Origin: Streptosporangiaceae bacterium
Lineage (GTDB): Bacteria; Actinomycetota; Actinomycetes; Streptosporangiales; Streptosporangiaceae
NCBI GenBank assembly: GCA_025934375.1
Contig: JAICYD010000006.1
Span: 49,762 to 113,761, forward strand
Direction: 5' to 3'
Length of the DNA stretch: 64,000 bases
Position 1 is the stretch's first letter. Each line of letters begins with the position of its first letter. The notes beneath the pieces are model-generated. The model was not told the origin of the DNA. It did not search any database and was given only the letters and a program-made list of their open reading frames with translations. Of the stretch, positions 42,189 through 50,727 are shown in pieces. The position numbers and the translations under genes are program-made.

Positions 42189-43280
42189 CTACCAGCGTTC
42201 GCCTAGGTAGCTGAACGGCTCGAAGACATGGCTGAAGTACCACGCTGGCTGGTCCAGTCCGGAGCAGCTGCCCGCGCCCTTGGTGCCGGGGCAGTTACCG
42301 TTGTCGCGCTGCAGTGCCCACATGGAGATCTCGCCTAGTCCGTGGACGGCCGCAAACCGCAGGAACGCCGGCGCGTCGGTGACCGGGAACGTCTCGGCGG
42401 GACCGAAGTCGTCGATGCCAGGCATCTGGGTGATCCCGATCCGGCCCCACGCTTCGCGGGAGGACAGGCTGGGGTAGAGCGCGGCGAGCTGGGCATGGGC
42501 CGTCGTCGCGGCGCTCTCGGCGTCGGCCAGCATGTCCTCGGTCGTGCCGAAGAAGTAGTCGAACGTCATGATGTTGACGACGGCGATCTTCGCGTGCTCG
42601 GTGACCGCGTCCTGCAGCACCGCGAGCTCGGCCGGCGGGAGGCCGGCCGGGACCGTCGGCAGCGTGTAGGAGAAGGACACGTGCTTACCGTGCCGGGCGG
42701 CCCATTGCTCGGTCTGCGCGATGGCCTGGTTACGGCGCATGATCCCCGCCGTGTTGTTTACCGAGTCGGCCTCGATGTCCAGGTCGATCCGGGGGACGTG
42801 GTAGGTGGTGACCAGCGACTCAAAGACCTGCGCGATCGCGTGCACGTCGGTGCAGCTGTCCGCGAGCTCGGTGTTCGTCGTGTCGGCGGTGAACCCGCCG
42901 AACGACGGGATCACGTTCCCGCCCGCCCGCTGGATCGCAGCGATGTCCGCGCCGAAGCTTCCCGCGGCGGTGGCCGAGATCGGCGTGGCGGTCGAGCCGT
43001 TCCAGTACGCGGTGCACGATCCCGGCTGGTCGGTCTGCAAGAACGCCAGGTTGATGTACTTGGCGCCGGACGCGCGCGACTGCTGCGCCAGCGAGCCGTT
43101 GCTGGTGTCCCAGCCCTCGAAGTAGGGCGCGAACACGTGGGTAGGCAGGCCCGCCGGCCCGGCGTCACGGGCGGTTGCCGCGTCGCGCGCGGTTGCCGCG
43201 CCCGCGGTCCCGGCGACGGCGGCGGTCCCGGCCCCGGCGGCGACCAGGAACGCCAGGGTGAGGGGGATGAGTCGTCTCAA
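42189..43280 (-). CDS. Secreted GH18-family glycoside hydrolase (chitinase-like)
   Basis: Exported enzyme, 363 residues. The signal peptide is RRLIPLTLAFLVAAGAGTAAV, followed by an Ala-Arg-Asp-rich stretch and a TIM barrel: FAPYFEGWD, GAKYINLAFL, VIPSFGGFTAD, and the GH18 catalytic DxxDxDxE line as RIDLDIEAD (acid Glu). VNIMTFDYF supplies the usual M-x-Y/F-D-Y/F motif. The C-terminal barrel strand SMWALQRDN is present. The TTG start at 43280 follows AAAGGGAT; the frame is also open to an ATG at 43367. A 31-bp imperfect palindrome upstream (43310-43340) probably regulates it. Confidence 0.86.
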   Translation of the reverse strand: MRRLIPLTLAFLVAAGAGTAAVAGTAGAATARDAATARDAGPAGLPTHVFAPYFEGWDTSNGSLAQQSRASGAKYINLAFLQTDQPGSCTAYWNGSTATPISATAAGSFGADIAAIQRAGGNVIPSFGGFTADTTNTELADSCTDVHAIAQVFESLVTTYHVPRIDLDIEADSVNNTAGIMRRNQAIAQTEQWAARHGKHVSFSYTLPTVPAGLPPAELAVLQDAVTEHAKIAVVNIMTFDYFFGTTEDMLADAESAATTAHAQLAALYPSLSSREAWGRIGITQMPGIDDFGPAETFPVTDAPAFLRFAAVHGLGEISMWALQRDNGNCPGTKGAGSCSGLDQPAWYFSHVFEPFSYLGERW

Positions 43281-43309
43281 GCGCGGATCCCTTTCACTAA
43301 GTCCCGATC

Positions 43310-43340
43310 GAAACAAATAAGAAACTTTCCTATTCGTTTC
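43310..43340 (-). promoter_or_regulatory. 31-bp imperfect palindrome upstream of the GH18 gene
   Basis: Arms GAAACAAATAAGAAA (43310-43324) and TTTCCTATTCGTTTC (43326-43340) around one C; 13 of 15 positions pair. It is the most AT-rich spot for kilobases and sits 30 bp upstream of the TTG start. The GAAA-C-TTTC centre resembles LacI-family operators. It differs from the DasR-type site known for Streptomyces chitinases. Confidence 0.55.
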
Positions 43341-43399
43341 TGGGTAGGACACTAGACCCGTCACCAATTGACGTCAAGGCTTTTGGGTACGTTGCCGGG

Positions 43400-44134
43400 G
43401 TGTCTGTTCTAGTCGGTACCTCGGGCTGGCAATACCGGGACTGGCGCGGTGACTTCTACCCGCGGGAAGTGCCGCAGCGGCTGTGGCTGGAGCACTATGC
43501 CGCCCAGTTCCGCACGGTCGAAAACAACAGCGCCTTTTACCGCCTGCCTAAGCCCGAGACATTCGGCCAGTGGCGAGAGCGGGTTCCCGTGGACTTCACG
43601 ATGGCCGTGAAGGCCAGCCGATACCTCACCCACGTGCGGCGGTTGCGAGATCCCGCCGAGCCGGTGCGCCGGTTCCTGGACGCGGCCAGCGGCCTGGGTG
43701 GCAAGCTGGGGCCGGTGCTGCTGCAGTTGCCGCCGAACTTCCGCGCCGACCCCGCGCTGCTCGACGACTGCCTGGGCCAGTTCCCGGCGGGCATGCGGGT
43801 CGCGGTGGAGCCCCGGGACCCCTCATGGTGGGCCGACGCCACCCAGGAGGTCCTGGCGGCCCACAACGCGGCCCTGTGCTGGGCGGACCGGCGCGGCACG
43901 CCGGTCACCCCGTTGTGGCGCACCGCCGACTGGGGATACCTGCGCTTCCACGAGGGCGCGGCCAGCCCCTGGCCGCGCTACGGCGCGAAGGCGCTGCGAA
44001 GCTGGGCGCGGCGCATCGCCACGGCGTGGCCGCCCGGCGCCCGCGTGTACGCGTACTTCAATAATGACCAGGAAGGCGCCGCCGTCCATGACGCGGCGGA
44101 ATTCGCCCGGCTGACCGAGGAGGACCGACCGTGA
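43400..44134 (+). CDS. DUF72 protein (YecE-like)
   Basis: A 244-residue TIM-barrel protein of the DUF72 family, recognised by the N-terminal LVGTSGWQYRDWRGDFYP, the FRTVENNSAFYRLPK stretch and the terminal YFNNDQEG. No biochemical role is established for the family. GTG start; the last codons overlap the following VOC gene by 4 nt. Confidence 0.88.
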   Translation: MSVLVGTSGWQYRDWRGDFYPREVPQRLWLEHYAAQFRTVENNSAFYRLPKPETFGQWRERVPVDFTMAVKASRYLTHVRRLRDPAEPVRRFLDAASGLGGKLGPVLLQLPPNFRADPALLDDCLGQFPAGMRVAVEPRDPSWWADATQEVLAAHNAALCWADRRGTPVTPLWRTADWGYLRFHEGAASPWPRYGAKALRSWARRIATAWPPGARVYAYFNNDQEGAAVHDAAEFARLTEEDRP

Positions 44135-44520
44135 TCAACGCGGCGCATGTGATCTTGTACAGCCAGGACGCGGACGCCGACCGCGCGTTCCTCCAGGACG
44201 TGCTCGGCTTCCCGCACGTCGACGCCGGCCATGGCTGGCTCATCTTCAAGCTCCCGCCCGCCGAGGTCGCGGTGCATCCCGCCGATACCGTGCCGCCGGA
44301 CAACGCCGTGCCTCCCGCCGATTACCAGGCCTCTCACGAGTTGTACCTGATGTGCGATGACCTGGCCGCGACGCTCACCGAACTGGCCGCGAAGGGCGTG
44401 GCGGCCGGCGAGGTCACCCAGCAGCGCTGGGGCGCGCTCGCAGCGATCACGCTGCCGAGCGGCGCGCCGCTGTCCCTCTACCAGCCGCGGCACCCGGTGG
44501 CGTACGACCTCGGCGGCTAG
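44131..44520 (+). CDS. VOC family protein (extradiol/glyoxalase fold)
   Basis: A 129-residue VOC protein (VILYSQDADADRAFLQDVLG at the start, YLMCDDLAATLTELAAKGV in the middle, LYQPRHPVAYDL near the end). The first metal His of classical glyoxalase I is not evident in the first strand. Coupled to the DUF72 gene by GTGA. Overlaps the convergent sigma-factor gene end by 4 nt. Substrate unknown. Confidence 0.82.
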   Translation: MINAAHVILYSQDADADRAFLQDVLGFPHVDAGHGWLIFKLPPAEVAVHPADTVPPDNAVPPADYQASHELYLMCDDLAATLTELAAKGVAAGEVTQQRWGALAAITLPSGAPLSLYQPRHPVAYDLGG

Positions 44521-45461
44521 CCGCCCGCAGCCGGGTGCGGCAGCTTGTCCGGTGCCCGCACCATGTCCACCCGGGCCACCCGCCCGGCCGCCACGGTTAG
44601 CGAGACCACGGTGACCAGCCGGCCCGCCTGGTACACCGTGAAACCGGGCGCCCCGTTGACGCCGGTCGGCTGTATCCAGTCGCCGGGCCGGGCCCTGGAC
44701 ACGATGCCGAGCAGGAACCGCGCGACGTGGTCCGCGCCCAGCACCGGCCGGCGGGCGGCCGACACCACCCCGCCGCCATCGGAGACGAGGACCACCTCCG
44801 GGTCGAGGACCTGGATCAGCGCGGCCAGGTCACCGGAGGTCACCGCCACCGCGAACGCGGATACCACCCGGCGGTGCTCGGCGGCGTCCACGGCCGGCGG
44901 CATCCCCCGCGCGCGGACATGCCGGCGGGCCCGGGACGCCAGTTGCCGCACGGCGCCCGGGGAGCGGCCGACGACCGCCGCGACCTCGTCGAACGGCAGG
45001 CCGAACAAGTCATGCAGCACGAACGCGGTCCGCTCGGCCGGGCTCAGGGTTTCCAGGACGACCAGCAGCGCGTAGCTCACCTGGTCATCGAGCGTCACCT
45101 TGTCCGCCGGGTCGGCGGCCATGCGCGCGGACCCGGCGGCCAGGCCGGCCGCCGGGTCAATGGCCGGGGCCCCGTCGGCCGCGCTCACCAGCGGCTCGGG
45201 CAGCCATGGCCCCACGTACTGCTCCCGCCGCACCCGCGCGGAGCGCAGGACGTCCAAAGCCATCCTGGACACGGCAACGACCGCCCACGACTCCACGTCG
45301 CGCACCGGCTCCGCGCAATGGGCCGTCACCAGCCGCAGCCAGCAGTCCGCGACCACGTCCTCGGCGTCGGAGTGCGAGCCGAGGATCGCGTACGCGACCC
45401 GCACCAGCCGCGGCCGCGCCTGGCTGAACGCCTCCGCCAGCTCGTCTTGGCCGGCGTCCAC
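44517..45461 (-). CDS. sigJ: SigJ-type ECF sigma factor with C-terminal SnoaL-like domain
   Basis: A 314-residue RNA polymerase sigma factor. Region 2 lies near the N-terminus (ARPRLVRVAYAILGSHSDAEDVVADCW), region 4 at about 120-185 (LSPAERTAFVLHDLFGLPFD, then VAAVVGRSPGAVRQLASRA), and the rest forms a SnoaL/NTF2-like domain (FAVAVTSGDLAALIQVLDPE, WIQPTGVNGAPGFTVYQAGR), which takes the place of a separate anti-sigma factor. The GTG at 45461 overlaps the upstream stop (TAGTG). Function in stress response is typical of SigJ; the inducer is unknown. Confidence 0.88.
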   Translation of the reverse strand: MDAGQDELAEAFSQARPRLVRVAYAILGSHSDAEDVVADCWLRLVTAHCAEPVRDVESWAVVAVSRMALDVLRSARVRREQYVGPWLPEPLVSAADGAPAIDPAAGLAAGSARMAADPADKVTLDDQVSYALLVVLETLSPAERTAFVLHDLFGLPFDEVAAVVGRSPGAVRQLASRARRHVRARGMPPAVDAAEHRRVVSAFAVAVTSGDLAALIQVLDPEVVLVSDGGGVVSAARRPVLGADHVARFLLGIVSRARPGDWIQPTGVNGAPGFTVYQAGRLVTVVSLTVAAGRVARVDMVRAPDKLPHPAAGG

Positions 45462-46243
45462 TACAGGGTTCCTTCCCGGACCTGGGCCGCTAGCCACTCG
45501 GTGAAGGCCTGCGTGCCGAGCGGGACGTCCGGCCCGGGCAGGCTGCCGCCGCCCGCCATGGACCGGCCGGCCGCGCCCGGTATCCGCACCTCGATGACCT
45601 GCCGCCGCTTCCCCCGCCCGCTGGCGGCCTGAGCGCGTGCGACCTGCCGGATGAGGTCCGCCATGTTCTCCTCGCGCGGCCCGGCCAGTTGCGACATCGC
45701 CAGCTCGCCCGCGGGCGGCGGCGACCCGGTCGCCAGCCGGGCGAGTGCCGCACCGACCTCGCGCGCCGCGACGGGCTGGGACCGCCATTTGGGCACGATC
45801 ACGAACCGCCCGGGCATTCGCGCCAGGTACTGCCCGGCGAACTCGTGGAACTGCGCCGCCCGCAAGACGCTGACCGGGACCGGCGAGGAGCGCAGCACCT
45901 CCTCCTGACGCACCTTGCCTTGGTAGTAGCCGTACGGCACCCCGTCAATCCCGATGATCGACAGCGCCACGATGTGCCGCGCGCCCGCGACGGCCGCCTC
46001 GCGCGTGAGGTTGCGCGAGACGGCCTCGAAGAACGCCGAGACGACCGCCGCCTTCGTCCCCGCTATGTTGCTGACGTCGATCACCGCCTCGCAGCCGGCC
46101 AGCGCGGCGGCCAGGCCTTGCCCGCTCACCAGGTCCACGCCGGCCGAGCGGGCCAGCACGACCGGCTCGTGCCCCGCGTCCCGCAGCGCCGACACCGTCC
46201 ACCGGCCCACGACACCGGTCCCGCCCGCGACCGCTACCTTCAT
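45461..46243 (-). CDS. NmrA-type NAD(P)-binding protein
   Basis: A 260-residue atypical SDR (NAD(P)H-binding/NmrA group). The N-terminal MKVAVAGGTGVVGRWTVSAL is a GxxGxxG nucleotide site, followed by VIDVSNIAGTK and HIVALSIIGIDGVPYGYYQGK. There is no clear catalytic YxxxK pair, so it may act as a redox sensor. ATG 46243 lies about 11 bases from GGAAGG, better placed than GTG 46252. First of two genes, followed by sigJ, a common pairing of SigJ with a redox-sensing or oxidoreductase protein. Confidence 0.82.
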   Translation of the reverse strand: MKVAVAGGTGVVGRWTVSALRDAGHEPVVLARSAGVDLVSGQGLAAALAGCEAVIDVSNIAGTKAAVVSAFFEAVSRNLTREAAVAGARHIVALSIIGIDGVPYGYYQGKVRQEEVLRSSPVPVSVLRAAQFHEFAGQYLARMPGRFVIVPKWRSQPVAAREVGAALARLATGSPPPAGELAMSQLAGPREENMADLIRQVARAQAASGRGKRRQVIEVRIPGAAGRSMAGGGSLPGPDVPLGTQAFTEWLAAQVREGTL

Positions 46244-46406
46244 CGTCGCCACATCCTTCCGACTACCCCGTACCTTCCGGGTGCAGACGAGGCGGCGCCC
46301 GCGAATGTGACAGGGTGCCTAGTGAGGGAGCGTGCCTGCTCCCGGCGGGGCTACGGACCCCGGTTTGCGCGAGGCGAAGAGAGCCTAATGTCCGGGGGCT
46401 TGGGGA

Positions 46407-46425
46407 TTGGTGCGCATCCCCCAGA
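46407..46425 (+). repeat. Dispersed repeat TTGGTGCNYATCCCCCAGA, copy 1
   Basis: The sequence reads TTGGTGCGCATCCCCCAGA and follows TGGGGA, so TGGGGAT can pair with ATCCCC across an 8-nt loop. Other copies lie at 46569, 50686 (partial) and 50709. Confidence 0.65.
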
Positions 46426-46475
46426 TGATAAGGCGGCTGGCCGCGCGGCGGAGCTTCGCGCCGCAGGCGAGCCGT

Positions 46476-46506
46476 GGAGGGACCCCCGAAGTGTGGGGGT
46501 CCCTCC
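46476..46506. repeat. Perfect 12-bp stem-loop
   Basis: GGAGGGACCCCC (46476-46487) pairs fully with GGGGGTCCCTCC (46495-46506) across a 7-nt loop. No adjacent gene ends here in the right orientation at the right distance; likely a dispersed palindromic element or part of a terminator region. Confidence 0.7.
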
Positions 46507-46560
46507 CGGTGAGCCTGGGTGAGGACGTGCAGACCCCAGCCCGTGATAGGGCCAGGGGGT

Positions 46561-46587
46561 CTGGGGGATTGGTGCCTATCCCCCAGA
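46561..46587. repeat. Dispersed repeat copy 2, 9-bp stem-loop
   Basis: CTGGGGGAT (46561-46569) pairs with ATCCCCCAG (46578-46586) around TGGTGCCT; the part TTGGTGCCTATCCCCCAGA (46569-46587) matches the other copies. Confidence 0.7.
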
Positions 46588-46593
46588 AAGCAC

Positions 46594-46624
46594 AGCGGGC
46601 CGTCCCTGGATGGGACGGCCCGCT
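46594..46624 (-). terminator. Terminator of the secreted peptidase gene
   Basis: Perfect 13-bp stem AGCGGGCCGTCCC/GGGACGGCCCGCT with a 5-nt loop, 45 bp after the peptidase stop on the minus strand. TTTC follows on the plus side and GTGCTTTCT on the minus side, so it may work both ways. Confidence 0.8.
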
Positions 46625-46668
46625 TTCTCGCTCAGGAGGGGTAACCCGGCTGGCCGCCGGGCCGTGCC

Positions 46669-49600
46669 TTACCCGACGGTGTACTCGTAGCGAAGGGCGT
46701 CAACCTCGTTGCCGCTGAACTGGTTGTACGGCGGGATGCCCGCGAGCAGGTCATCCACGTACAGGGTGCCCCGGACAACGGTGCCCTTCGGGGCCGACGG
46801 CGTGATCGTCACCGGGATCGTGGCCGACTGCCCGGGAGCGATCGTCGCGCCGTCGACGCCGAAGCTGCCGTCCATCACGCCGGCCCAGAAGTCCGTGATC
46901 GGCGTGCTGACCGCCGTGTCGATCGCCTTCGTGGACACGGTCAGCGAGACGTTGGCCGTCCCCGACGGGGGCGTCGTGTACGGACCGCACTCGGTCGGCT
47001 GGGCGAACCAGAAGCCCGCGGTCACCCGGCCGCCGACCGGGGCGTAGAACGCCTGCTCCGAAGTGGAGCACAGCTGCCCTGGCGTGGTGCTGAGGCTGGC
47101 CAGGTCCGGGTCACCCGGGAACGGGCCGTAGTCGAACATCGCCGGCACGGTCGAGGACTGGGTGATGGAGACGCTCCTCGTCTCCGTCGGGATGACCACC
47201 TCGAGCGGACCCTGCGCCGAGGCCGGCGGCAGCGAGAAGCTGTTGCCGGTCAGCGACGGCAGCGCCACCGAGGTGAAGGTGTTCAGGCGCGGGTCGAAGA
47301 AGAAGTCCTCCGCCTCCGGCCCGTTGTTGGTGATCGTCACCGGCACCGTCACCGCCTGGCCCGCGGGCAGCACCGTGCTGGCACTGTGGGGCAGGCCGCT
47401 GGCGCTGGCGCTGGCCACGTTGAAGGCAACCGTCCCGGTGAACGGGTCCGCGAACTCATTGCCGGTCACCGGCTCGGCGAAGTCCGCGATAAGCGTCCAC
47501 GTGCCGGGCACCGGGTCGAGCGTGGCGGCCGTCAGGCCCGTGCTGATGTTGCCGGTCAGCGGGTCCTGGTTCTGGCCGTAGCCCAGCGTGTCGCCGTCCG
47601 GCGCGACGAGGTACAAGCCGACCGGGTTGCCGGGGTCGTTCGCCAGCTGGAGGGTGGCGGTGATGTTCCGCATGCCGAACGGCACCGAGAACTTGTAGTA
47701 GTTGACCGCGCCGTAAGCGCCGCGGCCGTTGCCGCCTTGCAGCACGCCGTTGAAGGCGCCGCCGTGCCGCACGTCGATCTTGCTGCGCAGGGTCACCGGG
47801 ATCGTGGTGTCCTGCGACGAGCCGCTCGCGTCGAGCACGACCGAGAAGGCCGCGTCGCCGGGTGCCGACGGGGTCCGCGCGGTCACGAAGACGGTGCCGC
47901 TCTCGCCCGGGCGCAGGTTCAGCCGCGACGGGAACACGTCCCCGGCCGGGGCCGCCTTCTGCGTGGTGATCTTCCACGACATGGTGCCGTTGGTGCCGCC
48001 CGCGGCGGCCGTGCGGCTGAAGATGACGCCGGTCCACGTGCCCGGGGCGGGGTTGCGGATGTCCACGTCACCGAAGTTGCCGATGCCCTGCGGCAGTGAG
48101 TGCGCGGCGAACTTCCCGGTCGGGTCGATCAGGATGAGCCGCACCCGGGCCGACAAGGCGGCGCTCGCCGCCTTGTAGATGAGCTGGGCGTCCAGTCGCT
48201 GCTGGCCCGGCTTCACCGTGAAGTTGAAGGTGCTGTAGTTGCTCGGATGGTTCTGCCAGTCAACGGCCGTCGGGCTGGTCCCGTCGGTCAGCGTGACGCT
48301 GCCGGTCTGCGTGCTGGTGTCCGGGCCGAGTGTGCGGCCGGACAGGCTGACCGCCTGCGCGATCGCGCCGGTGTTGGTGACCGTCACCGGGAAGGTCTCC
48401 CGGCTTCCGGGCAGGTTGGTCGCGGCGAGGCTGTTGACCGAGGTCTTCAGCGTCGCGCCGACCGGGCGGGGCGCGCCGTCGGCGGTCTTGATCGACTCAG
48501 CCAGCAGCACCGCCTTGTAGGCGTTGACGAGGCCGGCGCCCTGCTCCTGGGCCGGGAAGCCGAGGTCGCTCGCCGTGGAGACCAGGATCTGCTTGACCAG
48601 CGCCGGGGTCGGGTTCGCCCCGCCGTGGGTCTTGCGGTAGGCCTGGATGATGTCGGCCGCGACGCCGGACACGAACGGCGCCGACTCCGAGGTGCCGCCG
48701 CTTTCCTCCACGTTGGAGGCCGCGGTGCCCGGGAAGTTCGTGCACGCGGTGTACAGCGCCGTGTTCGGGGTGCAGGACGCCACGCTGATGTCACCGGGGG
48801 CGACCAGGGTGATCGTGTTGCCGTCCTCGGTGAACCCGCTGGAGCTCAGGCTCGAGATGTTGTCGCTGAGCCAGCCGGTGGTCGCGAAGTCCCGGGCCAG
48901 CGCGTAGTTGACCTGGGCGTACATCTGGTCCTGGGTGGTGCCGCCGACCGAGATGACGTTGGGGTCGCTGGACGCGGAGCCGATCGTGTTGGTGAAGCCG
49001 GCGTCTCCTGAGGAGATCACCACGGTCACCCCGGCCGCGACGGCGGCGTCGTTGAACAGCTTCATCGCGTTCAGCGAGTCGGTGTCCGGGAACGGGTTGG
49101 AGCCGAACGACTCGTTGACGACGTTCACGTGGTCGGTCTGGACCGCGTAGTTGACCGCCTGGAAGAAGTTCGACTCGGTGGTGGCGATCCCGCTGGCGTC
49201 CTCAACGAACACGTTCAGGCCGACCAGGCTGGCGCCTGGCGAGGTGCCCTGGATCCTGACGTTGCACGGGGTCGGGTAGGACTGGGCGCCGTAACCGTTG
49301 AGGTCGTAGGTGACCAGGCCCTGGCCGGCGATCTGGTTCGCGTCCAGGAACGCCTCGTCGCCGCCGGTCACCGCGCTGGTGGGCTCGTTGTTGAAGCTCT
49401 GGTAGTCACCGCCGACCGCCGGGTCGAAGACTGACTTGCCGTCCGCCCGGATGAAGTTGGGGTTCTGCGGGTCCAGCCCGTCGGCGATCCACGCGACCTT
49501 CACGCCGGCGCCGGTGATGCCCAGCGACGCCGCGGTCGGCAGGTGCGAGTCGTCCGACGCGGTCTGGGTCAGCGACAGGCCCTCGGGGACTAGCTGCGGC

Positions 49601-50175
49601 CTGACGGTGCACGCGCCGGGGATCACGTTCGGCGTGGCCGTCGTGGCCCGGGCCTTGGCTGGCTTGGCCTGTGCCGTCGTACCCGCGGCGGGCGCGCTGC
49701 TCTGGCCGAAGCTGGCGTGTATCGTCGCGTCCGGGATGACCTCGGCGATCGCCGGGTTGGCCTTCAGCCGGGTCACTTCGCCGGCCGAGACCGTCGCCGC
49801 GAGCGCGTTGATCGTCTGGTACTGCTTGACGTGGGAGGCGTGCACCTGGCCGAGCTCGGTCAGCACCGGCTTCTGGCCGGCCCTGATGGTGGCCGCGCGC
49901 TTGGCCGCCGCGGCGCTGCCGACGTGCTGCTGCGCTAGCTGGCTCTTGTAAATAACGATTACATGCTGATTGGCGTTCTGCGACAGCTGGGTCGCCAGCG
50001 CCGGCGTCATCGGCGCGGTCAGCGCGCTCGCCGCCGTGGGTGCCGCCGAAGCGGCGCTGGCCAGCACCGCCTGGCTTGCCACGAGAGCCGGGACAGCCCC
50101 GACGACTACCGTGGCAGTTAGTAGCTTGTGGCGCGCGAGCGCACGCGGCGCCCGCCTTTTCCTGCGTATTTGCAT
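46669..50175 (-). CDS. Large secreted serine peptidase, subtilisin-like chain with sedolisin-like catalytic residues
   Basis: A 1168-residue exported peptidase. Signal peptide to about residue 46; I9-type propeptide about 65-155 ([15 protein letters not shown]...). The catalytic domain runs about 200-560: [11 protein letters not shown] (Asp232), ISSGDAGF (Asp391) and GGTSESAP (Ser496). Where subtilisins have HGTHVAG the chain reads [13 protein letters not shown], with Glu274 and Asp278 (E-x3-D), the spacing of the sedolisin/kumamolisin Glu-Asp pair; Asp391 matches their oxyanion Asp. Several beta-sandwich-like regions, rich in Pro-Val-Thr, fill about 580-1168 and may anchor or bind substrate. 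A leader of about 350 nt with hairpins precedes it and a stem-loop terminates it. Confidence 0.85.
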   Translation of the reverse strand: MQIRRKRRAPRALARHKLLTATVVVGAVPALVASQAVLASAASAAPTAASALTAPMTPALATQLSQNANQHVIVIYKSQLAQQHVGSAAAAKRAATIRAGQKPVLTELGQVHASHVKQYQTINALAATVSAGEVTRLKANPAIAEVIPDATIHASFGQSSAPAAGTTAQAKPAKARATTATPNVIPGACTVRPQLVPEGLSLTQTASDDSHLPTAASLGITGAGVKVAWIADGLDPQNPNFIRADGKSVFDPAVGGDYQSFNNEPTSAVTGGDEAFLDANQIAGQGLVTYDLNGYGAQSYPTPCNVRIQGTSPGASLVGLNVFVEDASGIATTESNFFQAVNYAVQTDHVNVVNESFGSNPFPDTDSLNAMKLFNDAAVAAGVTVVISSGDAGFTNTIGSASSDPNVISVGGTTQDQMYAQVNYALARDFATTGWLSDNISSLSSSGFTEDGNTITLVAPGDISVASCTPNTALYTACTNFPGTAASNVEESGGTSESAPFVSGVAADIIQAYRKTHGGANPTPALVKQILVSTASDLGFPAQEQGAGLVNAYKAVLLAESIKTADGAPRPVGATLKTSVNSLAATNLPGSRETFPVTVTNTGAIAQAVSLSGRTLGPDTSTQTGSVTLTDGTSPTAVDWQNHPSNYSTFNFTVKPGQQRLDAQLIYKAASAALSARVRLILIDPTGKFAAHSLPQGIGNFGDVDIRNPAPGTWTGVIFSRTAAAGGTNGTMSWKITTQKAAPAGDVFPSRLNLRPGESGTVFVTARTPSAPGDAAFSVVLDASGSSQDTTIPVTLRSKIDVRHGGAFNGVLQGGNGRGAYGAVNYYKFSVPFGMRNITATLQLANDPGNPVGLYLVAPDGDTLGYGQNQDPLTGNISTGLTAATLDPVPGTWTLIADFAEPVTGNEFADPFTGTVAFNVASASASGLPHSASTVLPAGQAVTVPVTITNNGPEAEDFFFDPRLNTFTSVALPSLTGNSFSLPPASAQGPLEVVIPTETRSVSITQSSTVPAMFDYGPFPGDPDLASLSTTPGQLCSTSEQAFYAPVGGRVTAGFWFAQPTECGPYTTPPSGTANVSLTVSTKAIDTAVSTPITDFWAGVMDGSFGVDGATIAPGQSATIPVTITPSAPKGTVVRGTLYVDDLLAGIPPYNQFSGNEVDALRYEYTVG

Positions 50176-50685
50176 GCCTACCGTGCCTCACTTCAGCGAA
50201 GAATCGACATCCATCGCGGACGTTAGCAGGAAGTAAGGGACTTGACTATCACCGTAGGCAAAACAATCATGCTACTTAGCCCTGCTAAGCAACGGTCGGG
50301 CGCCGCCCACCCGCTGGTGTTACTGAAGCGATCACTGTTACTGGTGTGGTTCATAGGCTGATATATGCCCCTCAGGGCAAGTCCGGCTGCCACAGAGGCG
50401 GTCCCGTCACCCCTCAGAAGCTGAGGATTTCCCGTGGTGCGGCTTAGCTGGCGTAGATCATTCGGACGGCGCTCGATGACCGGGACGTCCTCCCGGGACT
50501 CCTCGGCGGACTCGAGTGGCATTGCTGGTCCCAGCGTGACCGGCGTTGCTCAGAGTGACTGGCGAGATCCGTCAGGTAAGTGGTGACGAGTTCCCCAATG
50601 AATTGGCGGGCCGTTTAGCAAGGGGATGGAAGGGAGAGTGGGCGCAGTGCCCACGGCGGCTTCCGCCAGCCAGGGGCCTGGGGGG
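50176..50685. other. Leader/intergenic region of the peptidase gene
   Basis: About 540 bp without a gene between the peptidase start and the GH26 gene end. On the minus strand, hairpins stand at 50275-50289 (GCTAAG/CTTAGC) and 50412-50426 (CCTCAG/CTGAGG), with GGGGTGA and TGGCAGCC-type motifs nearby that recall riboswitch-like leaders, though I cannot assign a class. The 50540-50680 part holds nothing I recognise. Confidence 0.4.
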
Positions 50686-50727
50686 CTGGTGCGTATCCCC
50701 CACGGAGATTGGTGCTTATCCCCCAGA
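50686..50727. repeat. Dispersed repeat copies 3 and 4
   Basis: CTGGTGCGTATCCCCCA (50686-50702) and TTGGTGCTTATCCCCCAGA (50709-50727), 23 bp apart, match the copies near 46.4-46.6 kb. TGGGGG at 50679 can pair with the first CCCCCA. The second copy covers the stop codon and last codons of the GH26 gene. Confidence 0.7.

Larger units (their letters stand above)
46244..46668. other. Gene-free stretch with hairpin repeats
   Basis: About 425 bp between a minus-strand gene start and the end of the peptidase gene. It contains the NmrA/sigJ promoter region, the stem-loop at 46476-46506, two copies of the TTGGTGCNYATCCCCCAGA repeat (46407 and 46569) and the terminator at 46594-46624. No gene seen. Confidence 0.7.

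Noticed and set aside
50223..50522. Minus-strand 99-codon frame in the peptidase leader
   Set aside because: Overlaps the hairpins of the leader, low similarity to any fold, no ribosome site; the region is better read as an untranslated leader.
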